Shown piece after piece: positions 8,699 to 17,944 of a DNA stretch of 64,000 nucleotides (position 1 is the stretch's first letter; each line of letters opens with the position of its first letter). Below the pieces are notes generated by a model. The model saw only the letters and a list, made by a program, of their open reading frames with translations. It did not search any database and had not been told where the DNA came from. A program made the translations under genes and the position numbers. Origin of the DNA: Paenibacillus curdlanolyticus YK9 (lineage in GTDB: Bacteria; Bacillota; Bacilli; Paenibacillales; Paenibacillaceae); contig NZ_AEDD01000010.1 of NCBI RefSeq assembly GCF_000179615.1, positions 221,774-285,773 on the forward strand. The letters run 5' to 3'.

Positions 8699-10348
8699 AT
8701 GTACGCGCAACAACTCTCACCAGCTCGTGCCTGGTGGAAAGCACTGCTGGCCGGCACGGTAGCTGCTACGCTGCTGGCAAGCCCGCTTATCGCACCAAAA
8801 TCCGCTTTTGCCGCTAACGGCACTCCGAATTATGAGGTTAAATTAAATCTCGATCCTTCGCTCGTGCTCGACTCCAGTCATAATCTCGTAAGCGCCGTCC
8901 GCAGCGAATTCTCGACCGGCACCTCGACGAAAAAATATAAACTGCAGTACATGGATACCGCAACGCAAAGCCTTCAAGGGCAAGGGTGGAGCGACCGCAT
9001 TCGCAAACGCGATGACCAGAGCACGCATGAAATTCAATTCAAGAAACGGTATGAGGTCCAAAATGGCGACATCAACGCCGCGTTAACCCAAGCTGCTGGC
9101 GAGGGTCTGGACTCCGCGTCCGGCTTCAATTTCCAAGTCGATTGGGGCTACTCCAAGCAAACGCTTAGCATCGCTTACGAGAAGGACGTTACCATCTCCG
9201 GCTCCAGCGGCAGCGGCTTGAATATGCCTTCCGAAGCAACATCCCGAACGGTGTCGAACTCGAATGCGCCTGCCAAGTTCAAAAACTGGACGAGCACGGG
9301 CTGGGGCACGACCCAATTAAACAGCTCGGTGATCTATGGACCGGTTACCTTCAACCGTTACGCGGGCACGTTCGACGGCCTCGATCTTGACGTCGAAGTA
9401 TGGACCGTCATCAACGCAGCGGGAACAGGCAATGAATATTGGGTTGAAGCCTCGTTCAAGACGGACAGCTTCTCCGAAGCTTCGTCGGAGCGCACGGCGC
9501 TCATCAACCTGCTTCGCAGCAAAGGCTGGCTCGTGGAGCAAGACGTCCTCCGTACAAGCCAAATCATTGAGCGTTATGCACCGACGCCAGACACGACGGC
9601 GCCTTCTGCGCCTACGAACGTAACGGCAGTCGCTTCGTCCGGCACGCAGGTTAATCTGTCATGGACGGCTTCGACGGACAACGTAGGCGTTTCCGGCTAT
9701 GACGTTTATCGCGATGGCACGCTCGTGGGCTCAACGACAACAAACTCTTTTGGCAATACGGGACTGACGGCTTCGACGGCTTATTCCTATACAGTCAAAG
9801 CCAAAGACGCCTCGAACAACGTATCGGCGGCGAGCAGCCCAGTGAGCGTAACAACGCTGGCTGCAGGCACTGGCGGCACGCTGATTTACAATGTAGACGG
9901 CAGCACCGGCGCTTATTTCGAAGCGGAAACGTATACGTCCAAGAACGGCACATTCGCCTTGGCAGCCTGCACGGCTTGCTCGAATGGCCAGAACATGGAG
10001 ACGGCGAACGGCTCCGGCAACGCATCAACCAACCTCATCGCCTATAACCTGCAGGTGACCAACGGCGGCAGCTTCTACATCCACCTGCTCGGCAACGGCC
10101 CGGACGGCAGCTCGGATAGCTTCTACGTTGCCATCGACAGCGGCAGCGACACGCAAGTGTCGACGACATCGAACAGCACGTGGGCTTGGAAAAAAACGAG
10201 CGGCACGATTTCCATCCCGACTGGCGCCCACACGCTGTACATCAAAGTGCGCGAAGACGGCGCGAAGGTGGATAAAGTGTATTTGTCCAAATCCAGCACG
10301 CTTCCTACAGGCTTGGGCGGAACGTCGCTTACGCCTTCCTATCAATAA
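8699..10348 (+). CDS. Secreted CYTH-like protein with FN3 and carbohydrate-binding-like modules
   Basis: 549-residue exported protein. The signal peptide ends at KSAFA (about residue 38). Residues about 45-300 form an unusual domain with the layout of a CYTH / triphosphate-tunnel fold: YEVKLNLD near the start, then YMDTATQSLQGQGWSDRIRKR and EIQFKKRY. A fibronectin type III domain follows (about 303-390, SAPTNVTAVASSGTQVNLSW), then a beta-sandwich of about 150 residues like CBM6/35 modules (AYFEAETYT; GAHTLYIKVREDGAKVDKVYL). The paralogue at 25670-26533 has only the first domain. ATG 8699 is chosen because GGGAGG lies 9 nt upstream; the ATG at 8690 touches the ribosome site. Activity unknown; the CYTH analogy is inference from motif order. 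Confidence 0.75.
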   Translation: MYAQQLSPARAWWKALLAGTVAATLLASPLIAPKSAFAANGTPNYEVKLNLDPSLVLDSSHNLVSAVRSEFSTGTSTKKYKLQYMDTATQSLQGQGWSDRIRKRDDQSTHEIQFKKRYEVQNGDINAALTQAAGEGLDSASGFNFQVDWGYSKQTLSIAYEKDVTISGSSGSGLNMPSEATSRTVSNSNAPAKFKNWTSTGWGTTQLNSSVIYGPVTFNRYAGTFDGLDLDVEVWTVINAAGTGNEYWVEASFKTDSFSEASSERTALINLLRSKGWLVEQDVLRTSQIIERYAPTPDTTAPSAPTNVTAVASSGTQVNLSWTASTDNVGVSGYDVYRDGTLVGSTTTNSFGNTGLTASTAYSYTVKAKDASNNVSAASSPVSVTTLAAGTGGTLIYNVDGSTGAYFEAETYTSKNGTFALAACTACSNGQNMETANGSGNASTNLIAYNLQVTNGGSFYIHLLGNGPDGSSDSFYVAIDSGSDTQVSTTSNSTWAWKKTSGTISIPTGAHTLYIKVREDGAKVDKVYLSKSSTLPTGLGGTSLTPSYQ

Positions 10349-10369
10349 CGCGCTGACCAAACGAATCAG

Positions 10370-10412
10370 CAAGGAGTCCTCTATGCCATGCAGGCGCAGG
10401 GGACTCCTTTTT
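10370..10412 (+). terminator. Intrinsic terminator
   Basis: Stem AAGGAGTCC / GGACTCCTT followed by TTT, 20 bp past the CYTH-like gene. Confidence 0.75.
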
Positions 10413-10568
10413 ATCTATAGGTCCAGCCTCGTCGCCCTCGACCTTCCCCGCCTCCCGACGTAGGCCGCACTCCGCCGTTAGCCGCTTCATGGCCTTCTCC
10501 GGCAGTGGTAAAGTTTAGTTAATTATTTATGCTGCACATGCATCACATGGACTTTAGGAGGTTAAGGT

Positions 10569-11213
10569 ATGAACAAACAAGGAAGCCGCGGACGGGCAGG
10601 GGGATTCGGTATTTTGGCCGTGTTGGCAGTGGCGATCGGACTTTACGCGCTTGCATTTTATGGCTCGCCTGACGGGGTGAAGGATCAGCCATTCGCATCG
10701 GAGAAAGGCCCGATGCCGGATCTGTGGTATAGCGTTCTCTGGGCGCACGCCATGTCCGCAGGACTGGCGCTTGGCATCGGCTGGCTGCAATTCGTAAAGC
10801 GGCTCCGTCAACGATCGCCACAGCTTCACCGTCTTGTAGGATATGTTTACAGCGTCATGCTCGTCATTGCCGGCATCACCGGGCTTTATCTTGCCTATTA
10901 TTCAGACGGCGGCTTAAGCGGCCACCTCGGCTTCGGCATGCTATCGGCGCTATGGCTCTACACCCTGTACCGCGCATTAAAAAGCATTATCGTCGATCGC
11001 GACCCGTTGGCGCATGGCAGCTGGATGACCCGCAACTACGCGCTGACCTGTGCAGCGGTTACACTGCGGATCTACACCCCATTGGCAGGCGCGCTATTCA
11101 GCCTTACGGATACGAATGAGACCTTCACGGTCATCGCTTGGCTTGCATGGGTGCCCAACCTGTTTGCGGCCGAAATGATCAATAGCCGACGCGTGCTGAG
11201 ACGGCATGGCTAG
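10569..11213 (+). CDS. DUF2306-type integral membrane protein
   Basis: 214 residues with about six hydrophobic segments and the DUF2306 pattern WAHAMSAGLALGIGWLQF followed by LHRLVGYVYS. The family has no proven biochemical role. A strong TTAGGAGG precedes the ATG. A second DUF2306 protein lies at 37501-38127 on the other strand. Promoter not evident; monocistronic. Confidence 0.75.
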   Translation: MNKQGSRGRAGGFGILAVLAVAIGLYALAFYGSPDGVKDQPFASEKGPMPDLWYSVLWAHAMSAGLALGIGWLQFVKRLRQRSPQLHRLVGYVYSVMLVIAGITGLYLAYYSDGGLSGHLGFGMLSALWLYTLYRALKSIIVDRDPLAHGSWMTRNYALTCAAVTLRIYTPLAGALFSLTDTNETFTVIAWLAWVPNLFAAEMINSRRVLRRHG

Positions 11214-11366
11214 CCAGACGCAGGGAATGCCCTGCCACTCGTAAACTCGCCGCTTTCCGGAGTCCACACAAGGGATTCCGGATTTTTTGTTAGACTACAT
11301 GCAACATTTACTCCGCTATCCCGTCTAGGATTACGAACGGCACACCAACAACTGGAGGATTGACAG

Positions 11367-12587
11367 ATGAACAAAATGTATAAAGCAATCGCAACCGCGT
11401 CTATTCTTGCCATGAGCCTTTCGCCAATCGCGGCGTTCGCACAGCAGCAGAGCGTACCGCCTGCTCCTATTCATGCCGGACAAGGCAACGTTCAGAACCA
11501 AGCAGCCGTTAAGCCTGCCACTGTAGGCCTTATTACAAATTTCGTCAACGATAAATCAGGCAAATTCGTCACGGTAACGGGCCGCGGCCTCGCTGCGACC
11601 GATCAAAGCGAGATTGTTCTCGCCATCACGAAAGACACGCGCATCATCGACGGCAAAGGCCGCACCGTTCCGCTGAAGAAGGTGATCGACGAACAGCGCG
11701 CTGTGAAAGCCTTTTATGGCCCGAACATTACAAAGAGCATCCCCGCTCGCGGCACTGCGCTGACGCTCGTGGTGCAGGACTACACGTTCTCCGCTATTAA
11801 CGGAACGGTTACCGAAGTGAAGGAAGGCAGCATCACCGTTCAAGGCGCCAATCTTTACTCTGGGCTGGAGGACACCATCATTCTCCATCTTGCGCCTAAA
11901 GCCCAACTGCTGAACGAAAGCGGACAAGCGATTCAAGCCAGCGAGATTAAAGCCGGCATGACCATCAAAGCGTTTTACGGCCCAGCCGTAACGATGAGCC
12001 TTCCTCCGCAATCGACAACAAACTATGTGGTGGTTACAATGGCAGGAGAAGAGACGGCTCATGAAGCGCCAGGCACGGATGGCATCATTACGAATGCGAA
12101 TGCGGCAGACAGCAAAATCACCGTTATAGGCAGCCCGCTTCCGCAGGGCGGCGTAAACTATGTTATTCTGAGCGTCGATAAAGATACGCAAATCGTCGAT
12201 GAGAACGGTGTCGCGCTGACAGCCGACGCCCTGAAAGCAGACACGCGCGTAGAAGCAACATACGGCGAAATGATGACGATGATTTACCCGGCTCAAACGC
12301 ATGCCGACAAAATCGTCGTGAAGAAAGCGGAAGCGCCTAAAATCATCGGCACGATCGAAGCAACAGATTCCACGAATAAAAACCAAGTATACGTCAATGT
12401 CGGCTCCGACAGCGATAAGAATAACGACGTTGTACTCCATCTCTCGGACAAAACGGTTATCATTCCATCACTGGCTGGCGATGTCGAATTGAAGCCGGGC
12501 ATGCGCATCATTGCCTACCATTCCATGGCGATGACGGCGTCACTGCCCCCGCAAACGGCTGCTGAGGTTATTCTCGTAACGGAGTAA
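11367..12587 (+). CDS. Secreted protein of four ~85-residue beta-rich repeats
   Basis: 406 residues. A signal peptide (1-25, ending IAAFA) is followed by four repeats at about 54-137, 144-225, 237-318 and 326-405. Each repeat runs GxITxxxxxxxxITVxG...IVLxxxxxTxIxDxxG...LKAGMxVxAxYG...SLPPQTxAxxIVV. The SLPPQ/TA ending recurs in repeats 2 and 4 and is altered in 1 (SIPARGTA) and 3 (IYPAQTHA). I do not recognise a named family; the pattern resembles small OB-like or DUF-type wall modules. GGAGG precedes the ATG. A terminator follows. Likely cell-wall-facing and non-enzymatic. Confidence 0.7.
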   Translation: MNKMYKAIATASILAMSLSPIAAFAQQQSVPPAPIHAGQGNVQNQAAVKPATVGLITNFVNDKSGKFVTVTGRGLAATDQSEIVLAITKDTRIIDGKGRTVPLKKVIDEQRAVKAFYGPNITKSIPARGTALTLVVQDYTFSAINGTVTEVKEGSITVQGANLYSGLEDTIILHLAPKAQLLNESGQAIQASEIKAGMTIKAFYGPAVTMSLPPQSTTNYVVVTMAGEETAHEAPGTDGIITNANAADSKITVIGSPLPQGGVNYVILSVDKDTQIVDENGVALTADALKADTRVEATYGEMMTMIYPAQTHADKIVVKKAEAPKIIGTIEATDSTNKNQVYVNVGSDSDKNNDVVLHLSDKTVIIPSLAGDVELKPGMRIIAYHSMAMTASLPPQTAAEVILVTE

Positions 12588-12609
12588 TTGCGACGGTTGT
12601 CCATACGCT

Positions 12610-12658
12610 AAAAAGGGATGTCCCGAAGCCGCGATGGCTAAGGGGCATCCCTTTTTTT
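12610..12658 (+). terminator. Intrinsic terminator
   Basis: Stem AAAAGGGATG(T)CCC / GGG(G)CATCCCTTTTTTT after the four-repeat gene; long T-run. Confidence 0.85.
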
Positions 12659-12773
12659 GTTGCGCTGCAGTGATTACGATTAGCGCAGCGTGGAGCGCAG
12701 ACTACGACGTTGGTTGGCACAGCAGCATGAACTGCAACGGAAGTCTTGGGGGTGGACCAACTTTCCCTTGCTC

Positions 12774-12790
12774 ATTGTACAAAGTACAAT
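12774..12790. promoter_or_regulatory. Perfect palindrome ATTGTAC-AAA-GTACAAT
   Basis: 7-bp arms with a 3-bp centre. It sits between convergent genes, where an operator is not expected. A related imperfect copy (TTGTACAATGTGCAA) lies at 16572-16586 upstream of the SRPBCC gene. Confidence 0.4.
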
Positions 12791-12803
12791 AGTATGACAA
12801 TTA

Positions 12804-13784
12804 TTAGCGCCACCAAGCTGCGGCCGGGATCTGCGTCTTATCCTCGCTAACGGCAACAAACTCTCCTATGCGAGGCGTCGCAATGGTTACGCCATGCTGC
12901 ACAGCTGCGGCAACTGCCCGTTCCACCGGATCTGTCCAAGCATGCAGCGCCAGCGTAAACGCTCCCCAATGAATAGGCACGAGCACATCGCCGCGGACAT
13001 CGCGATGCGCCTGCACCGTCTCCTCCGGCATCATATGGATCGCAGACCAACGCTCATCATACTGCCCGCATTCCATCAGCGTCAGGTCGAATGGGCCGTA
13101 TTTGTCGCCAATATCCTTGAAGTGCGGCGCATAGCCGCTGTCCCCGCTGAAAAACACGCTCGCACTCTGACCCTTAAACACCCATGAGCACCATAGGGAT
13201 CGATCCCGATCCGTTAGTCCTCTGCCCGAGAAATGCCGAGCAGGCGTGCAGGCAATCTTCAGGCCTTTGAATTCGAATTCATCCCACCACCCGTGCTCGC
13301 TTATCCGACTCTCCTCAATCCCCCACTGCTGGAGGTATCGGCCGACGCCCGACGGGACATGGAAGTGCCCTACGCGGCTTTCAAGCTTCTTAATGCTGCC
13401 ACGATCCATATGGTCAAAATGGTTATGCGACAGAAAAATAGCATCCACCTGCCCGATCGCTTCCGCCTTCACCGGCAGCCCGCCGCTGTATCGCTTGCTG
13501 TTGAAAATCGGGAACGGGGACGATGCCGGCCCCAGCATCGGATCGAGCAGGATTCGCTTCCCTTCGATTTCGAGCAGGCTCGCCGAATGGCCGAACCATG
13601 CGACCCGCGTCACTCGCTCATCGGGCGAGGCCGACAGCGATATCGGCACGATCGGCACCTGCTGCTGCGGACGCAGCTGCGTGCGCATGCGCGCATAGTC
13701 ACGAATCATCGCGAGCATCGATTGCACGCTCGTACTCATACTCGTTGGCTGTTGATTCACATATTTGACGGATTTAACGGACAT
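12804..13784 (-). CDS. MBL-fold metallo-hydrolase (NAPE-PLD/UlaG-like)
   Basis: 326-residue cytoplasmic metallo-beta-lactamase-fold enzyme with the zinc motif SHNHFDHMD, then PARHFSGRG, FFSGDSGY and a late IHWGAF histidine. The WFGHSASLLEIEGKRILLDPML opening and the RGLTDRDRSLW block are typical of the NAPE-hydrolysing phospholipase-D-like branch, in which bacterial substrates are mostly unknown. An N-terminal extension of about 50 residues precedes the fold. GGGGGAG precedes ATG 13784. It is divergent from the epimerase gene at 13962. Confidence 0.85.
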   Translation of the reverse strand: MSVKSVKYVNQQPTSMSTSVQSMLAMIRDYARMRTQLRPQQQVPIVPISLSASPDERVTRVAWFGHSASLLEIEGKRILLDPMLGPASSPFPIFNSKRYSGGLPVKAEAIGQVDAIFLSHNHFDHMDRGSIKKLESRVGHFHVPSGVGRYLQQWGIEESRISEHGWWDEFEFKGLKIACTPARHFSGRGLTDRDRSLWCSWVFKGQSASVFFSGDSGYAPHFKDIGDKYGPFDLTLMECGQYDERWSAIHMMPEETVQAHRDVRGDVLVPIHWGAFTLALHAWTDPVERAVAAAVQHGVTIATPRIGEFVAVSEDKTQIPAAAWWR

Positions 13785-13961
13785 TGGCGCTCCCCCTTGC
13801 AGTCGGTTCTACTTTGCTCCTTTTATCATAATGGAACCGTTCCCCCCTTTGCAAAATTCGGGGCCAGCTACCACTTATAAAATTAGATGCAAAGCTCCCC
13901 TTGACTCTCTCGCTACGGAAGACAATATGCTGAGGTCATGAAGCAAATCAAGGGGGAAACA

Positions 13962-14933
13962 ATGATGAGGATGAACCATAACGCGAACGCTCATGTCATT
14001 ATGGGCGCAGGCGCCGTCGGCGCTGCTATTGCAAGGGAACTGCTGCAGCGTGGGGAAACGAATATTCGTCTCGTAAGCCGGAGCGGCCGGCTCCAAGAGG
14101 GGGCAGGCTTATCGGATAAGGTCTCCGTGGTGAAAGGCGATGTGTCCGATCCTCATTTTGCGATTCAAGCGTGCAACGGGGCTGCTGTCGTCTATCACTG
14201 CGCGCAGCCGGGCTATACGAAGTGGCCGACAGAATTTCCGACGCTTACGGCGTCCATTCTGGAGGGAGCGATTGCCGCTGATGCCAAGCTCGTCTTTGCA
14301 GATAATCTATATATGTACGGAAAGACTGACGGGGTATTGAAGGAGACGCTGCCTCATCGGGCAGAGGGACCTAAGGGCGTAACGCGCGCAGCAATGGCAA
14401 GCCGGCTCATGCAGGCTCATCAGGAAGGAAAGGTCCGCGTCGCAATTGGCCGCGCTTCCGATTTCTATGGTCCCGGCGCTCTTCAATCGTGGCTCGGCGA
14501 GCGCGTATTCAAGTTTGCGCTGCAAGGCAAGCCCGTCGAGGCGCTGGGCAATTGCGACATGCCGCACACCTATACGTATATCGGAGATTTTGCGAGCGGG
14601 CTAGTCACGCTGGGGCAGGATGACCGGGCGTTGGGGGAAATCTGGCATGTTCCAAACGCTGAGACTTTAACGACGCGGCAATTGCTGCACGTATTGTTTG
14701 AGGAGCTCGGCGCTGCTCGCAGAATACGCAGCTTCTCCCGCACTGGCGTCAGCTTGTTGTCTTTATTCATGCCGGTTATGAAAGAATTTAAAGAGATTAT
14801 GTATGAGTTCGAGCAGCCTTTCATCGTCGATCACGGCAAGTTTATGGCTGCGTTCCCCCATCATCAGGTTACGCCGCACCGAACCGCGATGCAGCGGACG
14901 CTGCAGTGGTACCGGCAACGCTTCGGCCTCTAG
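13962..14933 (+). CDS. NAD-dependent epimerase/dehydratase family protein
   Basis: About 323-residue Rossmann protein with HVIMGAGAVGAAIARELL (GxGxxG type), an acidic strand end and GDVSDP. The usual YxxxK is replaced by a YMYGKT region, so catalytic competence as an SDR is uncertain. It resembles the NAD-dependent epimerase group of Paenibacillus. AAGGGGG lies 5 nt before ATG 13962 and 8 nt before ATG 13965; both are possible. The stop is 6 bp from that of the convergent MerR gene. Confidence 0.75.
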   Translation: MMRMNHNANAHVIMGAGAVGAAIARELLQRGETNIRLVSRSGRLQEGAGLSDKVSVVKGDVSDPHFAIQACNGAAVVYHCAQPGYTKWPTEFPTLTASILEGAIAADAKLVFADNLYMYGKTDGVLKETLPHRAEGPKGVTRAAMASRLMQAHQEGKVRVAIGRASDFYGPGALQSWLGERVFKFALQGKPVEALGNCDMPHTYTYIGDFASGLVTLGQDDRALGEIWHVPNAETLTTRQLLHVLFEELGAARRIRSFSRTGVSLLSLFMPVMKEFKEIMYEFEQPFIVDHGKFMAAFPHHQVTPHRTAMQRTLQWYRQRFGL

Positions 14934-14939
14934 TCTGAT

Positions 14940-15839
14940 CTATCGTTCAACGCGCTCGTTGGCGGCAATCGGCACTTGCAGCTCGACGATCACGTTTTGC
15001 GGGTCTACGCACTGGTTTTCGCGGCCGAACAGATGAAGCTCCCGCACGGGACCGATTGGCGAGTAACCGTTCATGCCCATCCAATCAAACAGCTCCAGCA
15101 GCGCGTCCTTCACGTCCATGAACGCCCCTTGATGGACCACGCTGGCAACGAGTCGCGCACTCGGCAGCTCGTAGCGTCGAATCGCCTCCGGCACCGCTGC
15201 GCCAGCCGTAACAGTCTGAAGCGACATCTTCGGCTTGCCGTTAGCTTTCGGCGGACTCACGGCGACAGCAACCTCAATGTCAAAGTCCGTCTCCACGAAC
15301 TCCGTCATGTGGTACAGCACATACTCCTGCTGCACCTCGAACGCCTGCCCATCCAGCCATCCATCCAGCTCATCGAACATGCGGCAGCGGTACGCAGGCA
15401 TATCCAGCGGCGTCGGTACGATCCGACGCAGGGCAACGATATGCAGCGAAGGCACCTGCTTCATCACCACCTCATACTTTGGCGGTCCTTCCAAGGCACT
15501 CAGCCGATGCAGCCGCGCCTCGAGGCGGCCTAGCTGCTCATGCTTTTCCCGAATATCGCGGGCGAGTTCTGCTTTCTTGGCTTCTATCGTTGCAATCGTA
15601 TCTGCAATGGGCTGCTGCCGGTTGAGCAAGTCCGCGATTTGATCAAGCGCAAGCCCCATGTCCTTGAACGCCTGAATTTGATTGAGCCGAATGAGCTGGT
15701 CGAATGTGTAGTAGCGGTAGCTCGTGTCCGGATCGATATGGGCGGGCTTCAGCAGCCCGAAATCGTCGTAATGCCGAAGCGTTCGAATCGTCACCTGGGC
15801 GATCGTCGAGAAAAGTCCGATTTTGATCAATTGCGTCAC
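14940..15839 (-). CDS. MerR-family regulator with GyrI-like effector-binding domain
   Basis: 299 residues. An N-terminal winged helix (IGLFSTIAQVTIRTLRHYDDFGLLKP, SYRYYTFDQLIRLNQI) is followed by a dimerisation helix (about 75-120) and a C-terminal GyrI/BmrR-like drug-sensing barrel (about 125-299). BmrR-type proteins activate exporter genes on binding hydrophobic cations, but no exporter lies alongside. The start is GTG with AGGAAGG about 10 nt upstream. Confidence 0.88.
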   Translation of the reverse strand: MTQLIKIGLFSTIAQVTIRTLRHYDDFGLLKPAHIDPDTSYRYYTFDQLIRLNQIQAFKDMGLALDQIADLLNRQQPIADTIATIEAKKAELARDIREKHEQLGRLEARLHRLSALEGPPKYEVVMKQVPSLHIVALRRIVPTPLDMPAYRCRMFDELDGWLDGQAFEVQQEYVLYHMTEFVETDFDIEVAVAVSPPKANGKPKMSLQTVTAGAAVPEAIRRYELPSARLVASVVHQGAFMDVKDALLELFDWMGMNGYSPIGPVRELHLFGRENQCVDPQNVIVELQVPIAANERVER

Positions 15840-15882
15840 GAACTGTCATCCTTCCTAACTGAGTATCAAATCAAACAAGTCG

Positions 15883-15920
15883 AGAAGGGCCACCCGCCTG
15901 CTGCGGATGACCCTTCTTTA
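15883..15920 (-). terminator. Probable terminator of the SRPBCC gene
   Basis: Imperfect hairpin GAAGGGTCATCCGC / GCGGGTGGCCCTTC just past the stop at 15947; weak T-tract. Confidence 0.5.
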
Positions 15921-15946
15921 TTATCGTTGTGCGGAAGTCTGGATGC

Positions 15947-16405
15947 TTACCAGCCAAAGTCCAGCGTTGTGCCCGACTCGGCGTACGTTTTGATATTGCT
16001 TAGAATCATCGGCCAGCTCTGCTGGGTGCTTTCATAGGACGGGTGGCCGTCCGGCCATTGGTCATTCACCAGCGTCAGCTTCGTACAGCTGCCAACCGTC
16101 TCTAGCGATAGCGTAATTCGGGTTTCCAGCTCCGCATGATTTTCCCGATAGGACGGTCCCGGGTGCTCAGTGTAGCTCATCAGGCGATTCGGCTCGTAAG
16201 CGAGCACCGTACCATACACATGCACCGTCTCGTCGCCGTCATTGCCTGGCCCAACATATTGATACGGGGCGCCCACTTCGTTGGTCGACCGGAACTCGCT
16301 GCCAAAGAAAATCGCTTTAGTTTTCTCCGATACAGTGAAAATGCTCCATACGTCCTCCAGTGTGGCTCCAATATACAGCTCATACTTCAGATCCGCTAAC
16401 GGCAT
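15947..16405 (-). CDS. SRPBCC / AHSA1-like domain protein
   Basis: 152 residues covering one START-like helix-grip domain. The Aha1/CalC-type features are YELYIGATLEDVWSIFT at the N-terminus, a central GTVLAYEPNRLMSYTEH strand pair and a C-terminal helix (QQSWPMILSNIKTYAES). Such proteins bind small hydrophobic ligands; function is unassigned. TGGAGGA precedes ATG 16405. A TTGTAC-type inverted repeat lies about 170 bp upstream. Confidence 0.85.
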   Translation of the reverse strand: MPLADLKYELYIGATLEDVWSIFTVSEKTKAIFFGSEFRSTNEVGAPYQYVGPGNDGDETVHVYGTVLAYEPNRLMSYTEHPGPSYRENHAELETRITLSLETVGSCTKLTLVNDQWPDGHPSYESTQQSWPMILSNIKTYAESGTTLDFGW

Positions 16406-16655
16406 TCGTGATCCTCCATTCCGCTTTCAAACTGTGCAGCATCGCACATGCAACCTGCTTGTTTTTTTACTATACTCGACTGCCGTATGGCGGGTATTGT
16501 AAAAACGCGACAGCCGCAAATGGTCTGCAACCGGATCGTTGCGGGGAAAATACGCAGTAAATCTTTGTATTTTGTACAATGTGCAAGGGGGATCAATCGA
16601 AGGTCAAAGAGATTTACACTTCTCCAAAACAAATTTTTCTAACTTAGAAACGTTT

Positions 16656-16682
16656 TGAAACATTTTCGAGTTTTGAAACGTG
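16656..16682 (+). promoter_or_regulatory. Candidate ECF-type promoter (autoregulation)
   Basis: TGAAAC (16656-16661), 17 nt, CGTG (16679-16682), close to the ECF consensus TGAAAC-N16/17-CGT, directly before the ECF sigma gene. TGAAAC recurs at 16674. The predicted start would fall at the ribosome site, giving a very short leader, so the call is tentative. Confidence 0.45.
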
Positions 16683-16704
16683 TTACGGCAAAAGGAGGAG
16701 CACA

Positions 16705-17193
16705 ATGGACGCCACTACTAGCAGCAGTCATGCGTACATCGCAAACCTAATCGATAAATATGGAGATATGATATACCGCCTGTCGCTTACCTACTTACGT
16801 AATCGGCAGGATGCTCAGGACGTGTGCCAGGATGTCTATATTAAGCTTTTTAGACACATGCGCTCTTTTAACGATGACGAGCATGAGAAAGCCTGGGTCA
16901 TCCGGGTAACGATAAATACGTGCAAAGACGCAATCAGAAGCCCATGGAAACGATGGTTCCTTCCTGTTTCCGATGATCTTTATTCCATAACGTCCAATGA
17001 TCAATTCGACGTCGTATCCTTTGTCCTTACACTCCCTAGAAAATATAGGCTCGTCATTCATCTTTATTATTTTGAAGGTTATCAAGGCAATGAAATCGCT
17101 GAGATTTTAAACCTAAACGAGGGGACGGTTCGAACACAGCTCAAGCGCGCGAAGGAGCTGCTCAAAACGAAGATGCTAGGGGGAATGGAATGA
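16705..17193 (+). CDS. ECF RNA polymerase sigma factor
   Basis: 162 residues, normal for ECF sigma factors. Region 2 reads YGDMIYRLSLTYLRNRQDAQDVCQDVYIKLFR (promoter -10 recognition). Region 4 carries LPRKYRLVIHLYYFEGYQGNEIAEILNLNEGTVRTQLKRAKELL (helix-turn-helix for the -35). AAAAGGAGGAGC precedes the ATG. Its stop overlaps the next gene's start, the standard sigma/anti-sigma arrangement. Target regulon unknown; the secreted-protein cassette beginning at 18024 is a possible neighbour target but has a sigma-A-like promoter. Confidence 0.92.
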   Translation: MDATTSSSHAYIANLIDKYGDMIYRLSLTYLRNRQDAQDVCQDVYIKLFRHMRSFNDDEHEKAWVIRVTINTCKDAIRSPWKRWFLPVSDDLYSITSNDQFDVVSFVLTLPRKYRLVIHLYYFEGYQGNEIAEILNLNEGTVRTQLKRAKELLKTKMLGGME

Positions 17194-17837
17194 TGACCTT
17201 TCAGGATAAGTATGTTACCCAAATGAATGCAATCAAGCTGGATGACAAAACAAAAGAAAAAATACTTCATAACGTCTTGTCAGTGTCTACAATCTCCGAA
17301 AATTATCGTTTTACCGTTCAAAAGAGATTCGCCGTCATTGCCGCGGCTTGCTTTCTAATTATGCTCATAGCGTTTGTAGCGCCGCCGTTTATGAATCAAA
17401 AGGATCATCAGTCCCCCAGTCTTGTTCAAAGCTTAATTCTGACTGCGTATGCGGCTGACGGCTCTCCTATTCCCGTTAAGCCCGATGTCACGTTTCCGCT
17501 TGGCCGGTATTCCGTGTTAATGAGCAGCACGCCCGGATTCCCCATAACGATTAACAGTAAAGACGCGGACAGCATCCGGCTGCATGCCTCGACTGGACGA
17601 TTGCTATTGTGGAACCCCGCAGATTCCAAGATAACGCCATTGAACAGCGATACGCCCATTGCGCCTGGCAATACGGTTTACTGGACGCCGCTTGAAGAAG
17701 GAAACCCGCCTAAAGTTGCCGCCGAAGGCGTCGTTGAGTTAACGCTTTACAAGAATGGAAGAGTAGCCGGCAAGGGCAAGATCGAGATTACTTCCGACAA
17801 GAGCGTAGATTACAAAGGAAAGTTCACCTATAACTAA
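17190..17837 (+). CDS. Probable membrane anti-sigma factor
   Basis: 215 residues with a cytoplasmic segment of about 45 residues, one TM helix (about 47-66, FAVIAAACFLIMLIAFVAPPF) and an extracytoplasmic beta-rich domain. Its ATG overlaps the sigma stop (ATGATG), so translation is coupled. The role as anti-sigma factor follows from position and topology; no zinc HxxxCxxC motif is visible in the short cytoplasmic part. Confidence 0.75.
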   Translation: MMTFQDKYVTQMNAIKLDDKTKEKILHNVLSVSTISENYRFTVQKRFAVIAAACFLIMLIAFVAPPFMNQKDHQSPSLVQSLILTAYAADGSPIPVKPDVTFPLGRYSVLMSSTPGFPITINSKDADSIRLHASTGRLLLWNPADSKITPLNSDTPIAPGNTVYWTPLEEGNPPKVAAEGVVELTLYKNGRVAGKGKIEITSDKSVDYKGKFTYN

Positions 17838-17944
17838 TCATGAAATAAACACAAAATAAATATAAATAACCCCAAAATTCATTATTGTCAAGTTAAAACT
17901 TTTATACATTTATCGTTTATTTCATAAAAGTCATGTTTTTTATA

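Noticed and set aside
11556..12440. 294-codon minus-strand frame
   Set aside because: Antisense shadow of the four-repeat secreted protein, which has a signal peptide and ribosome site.
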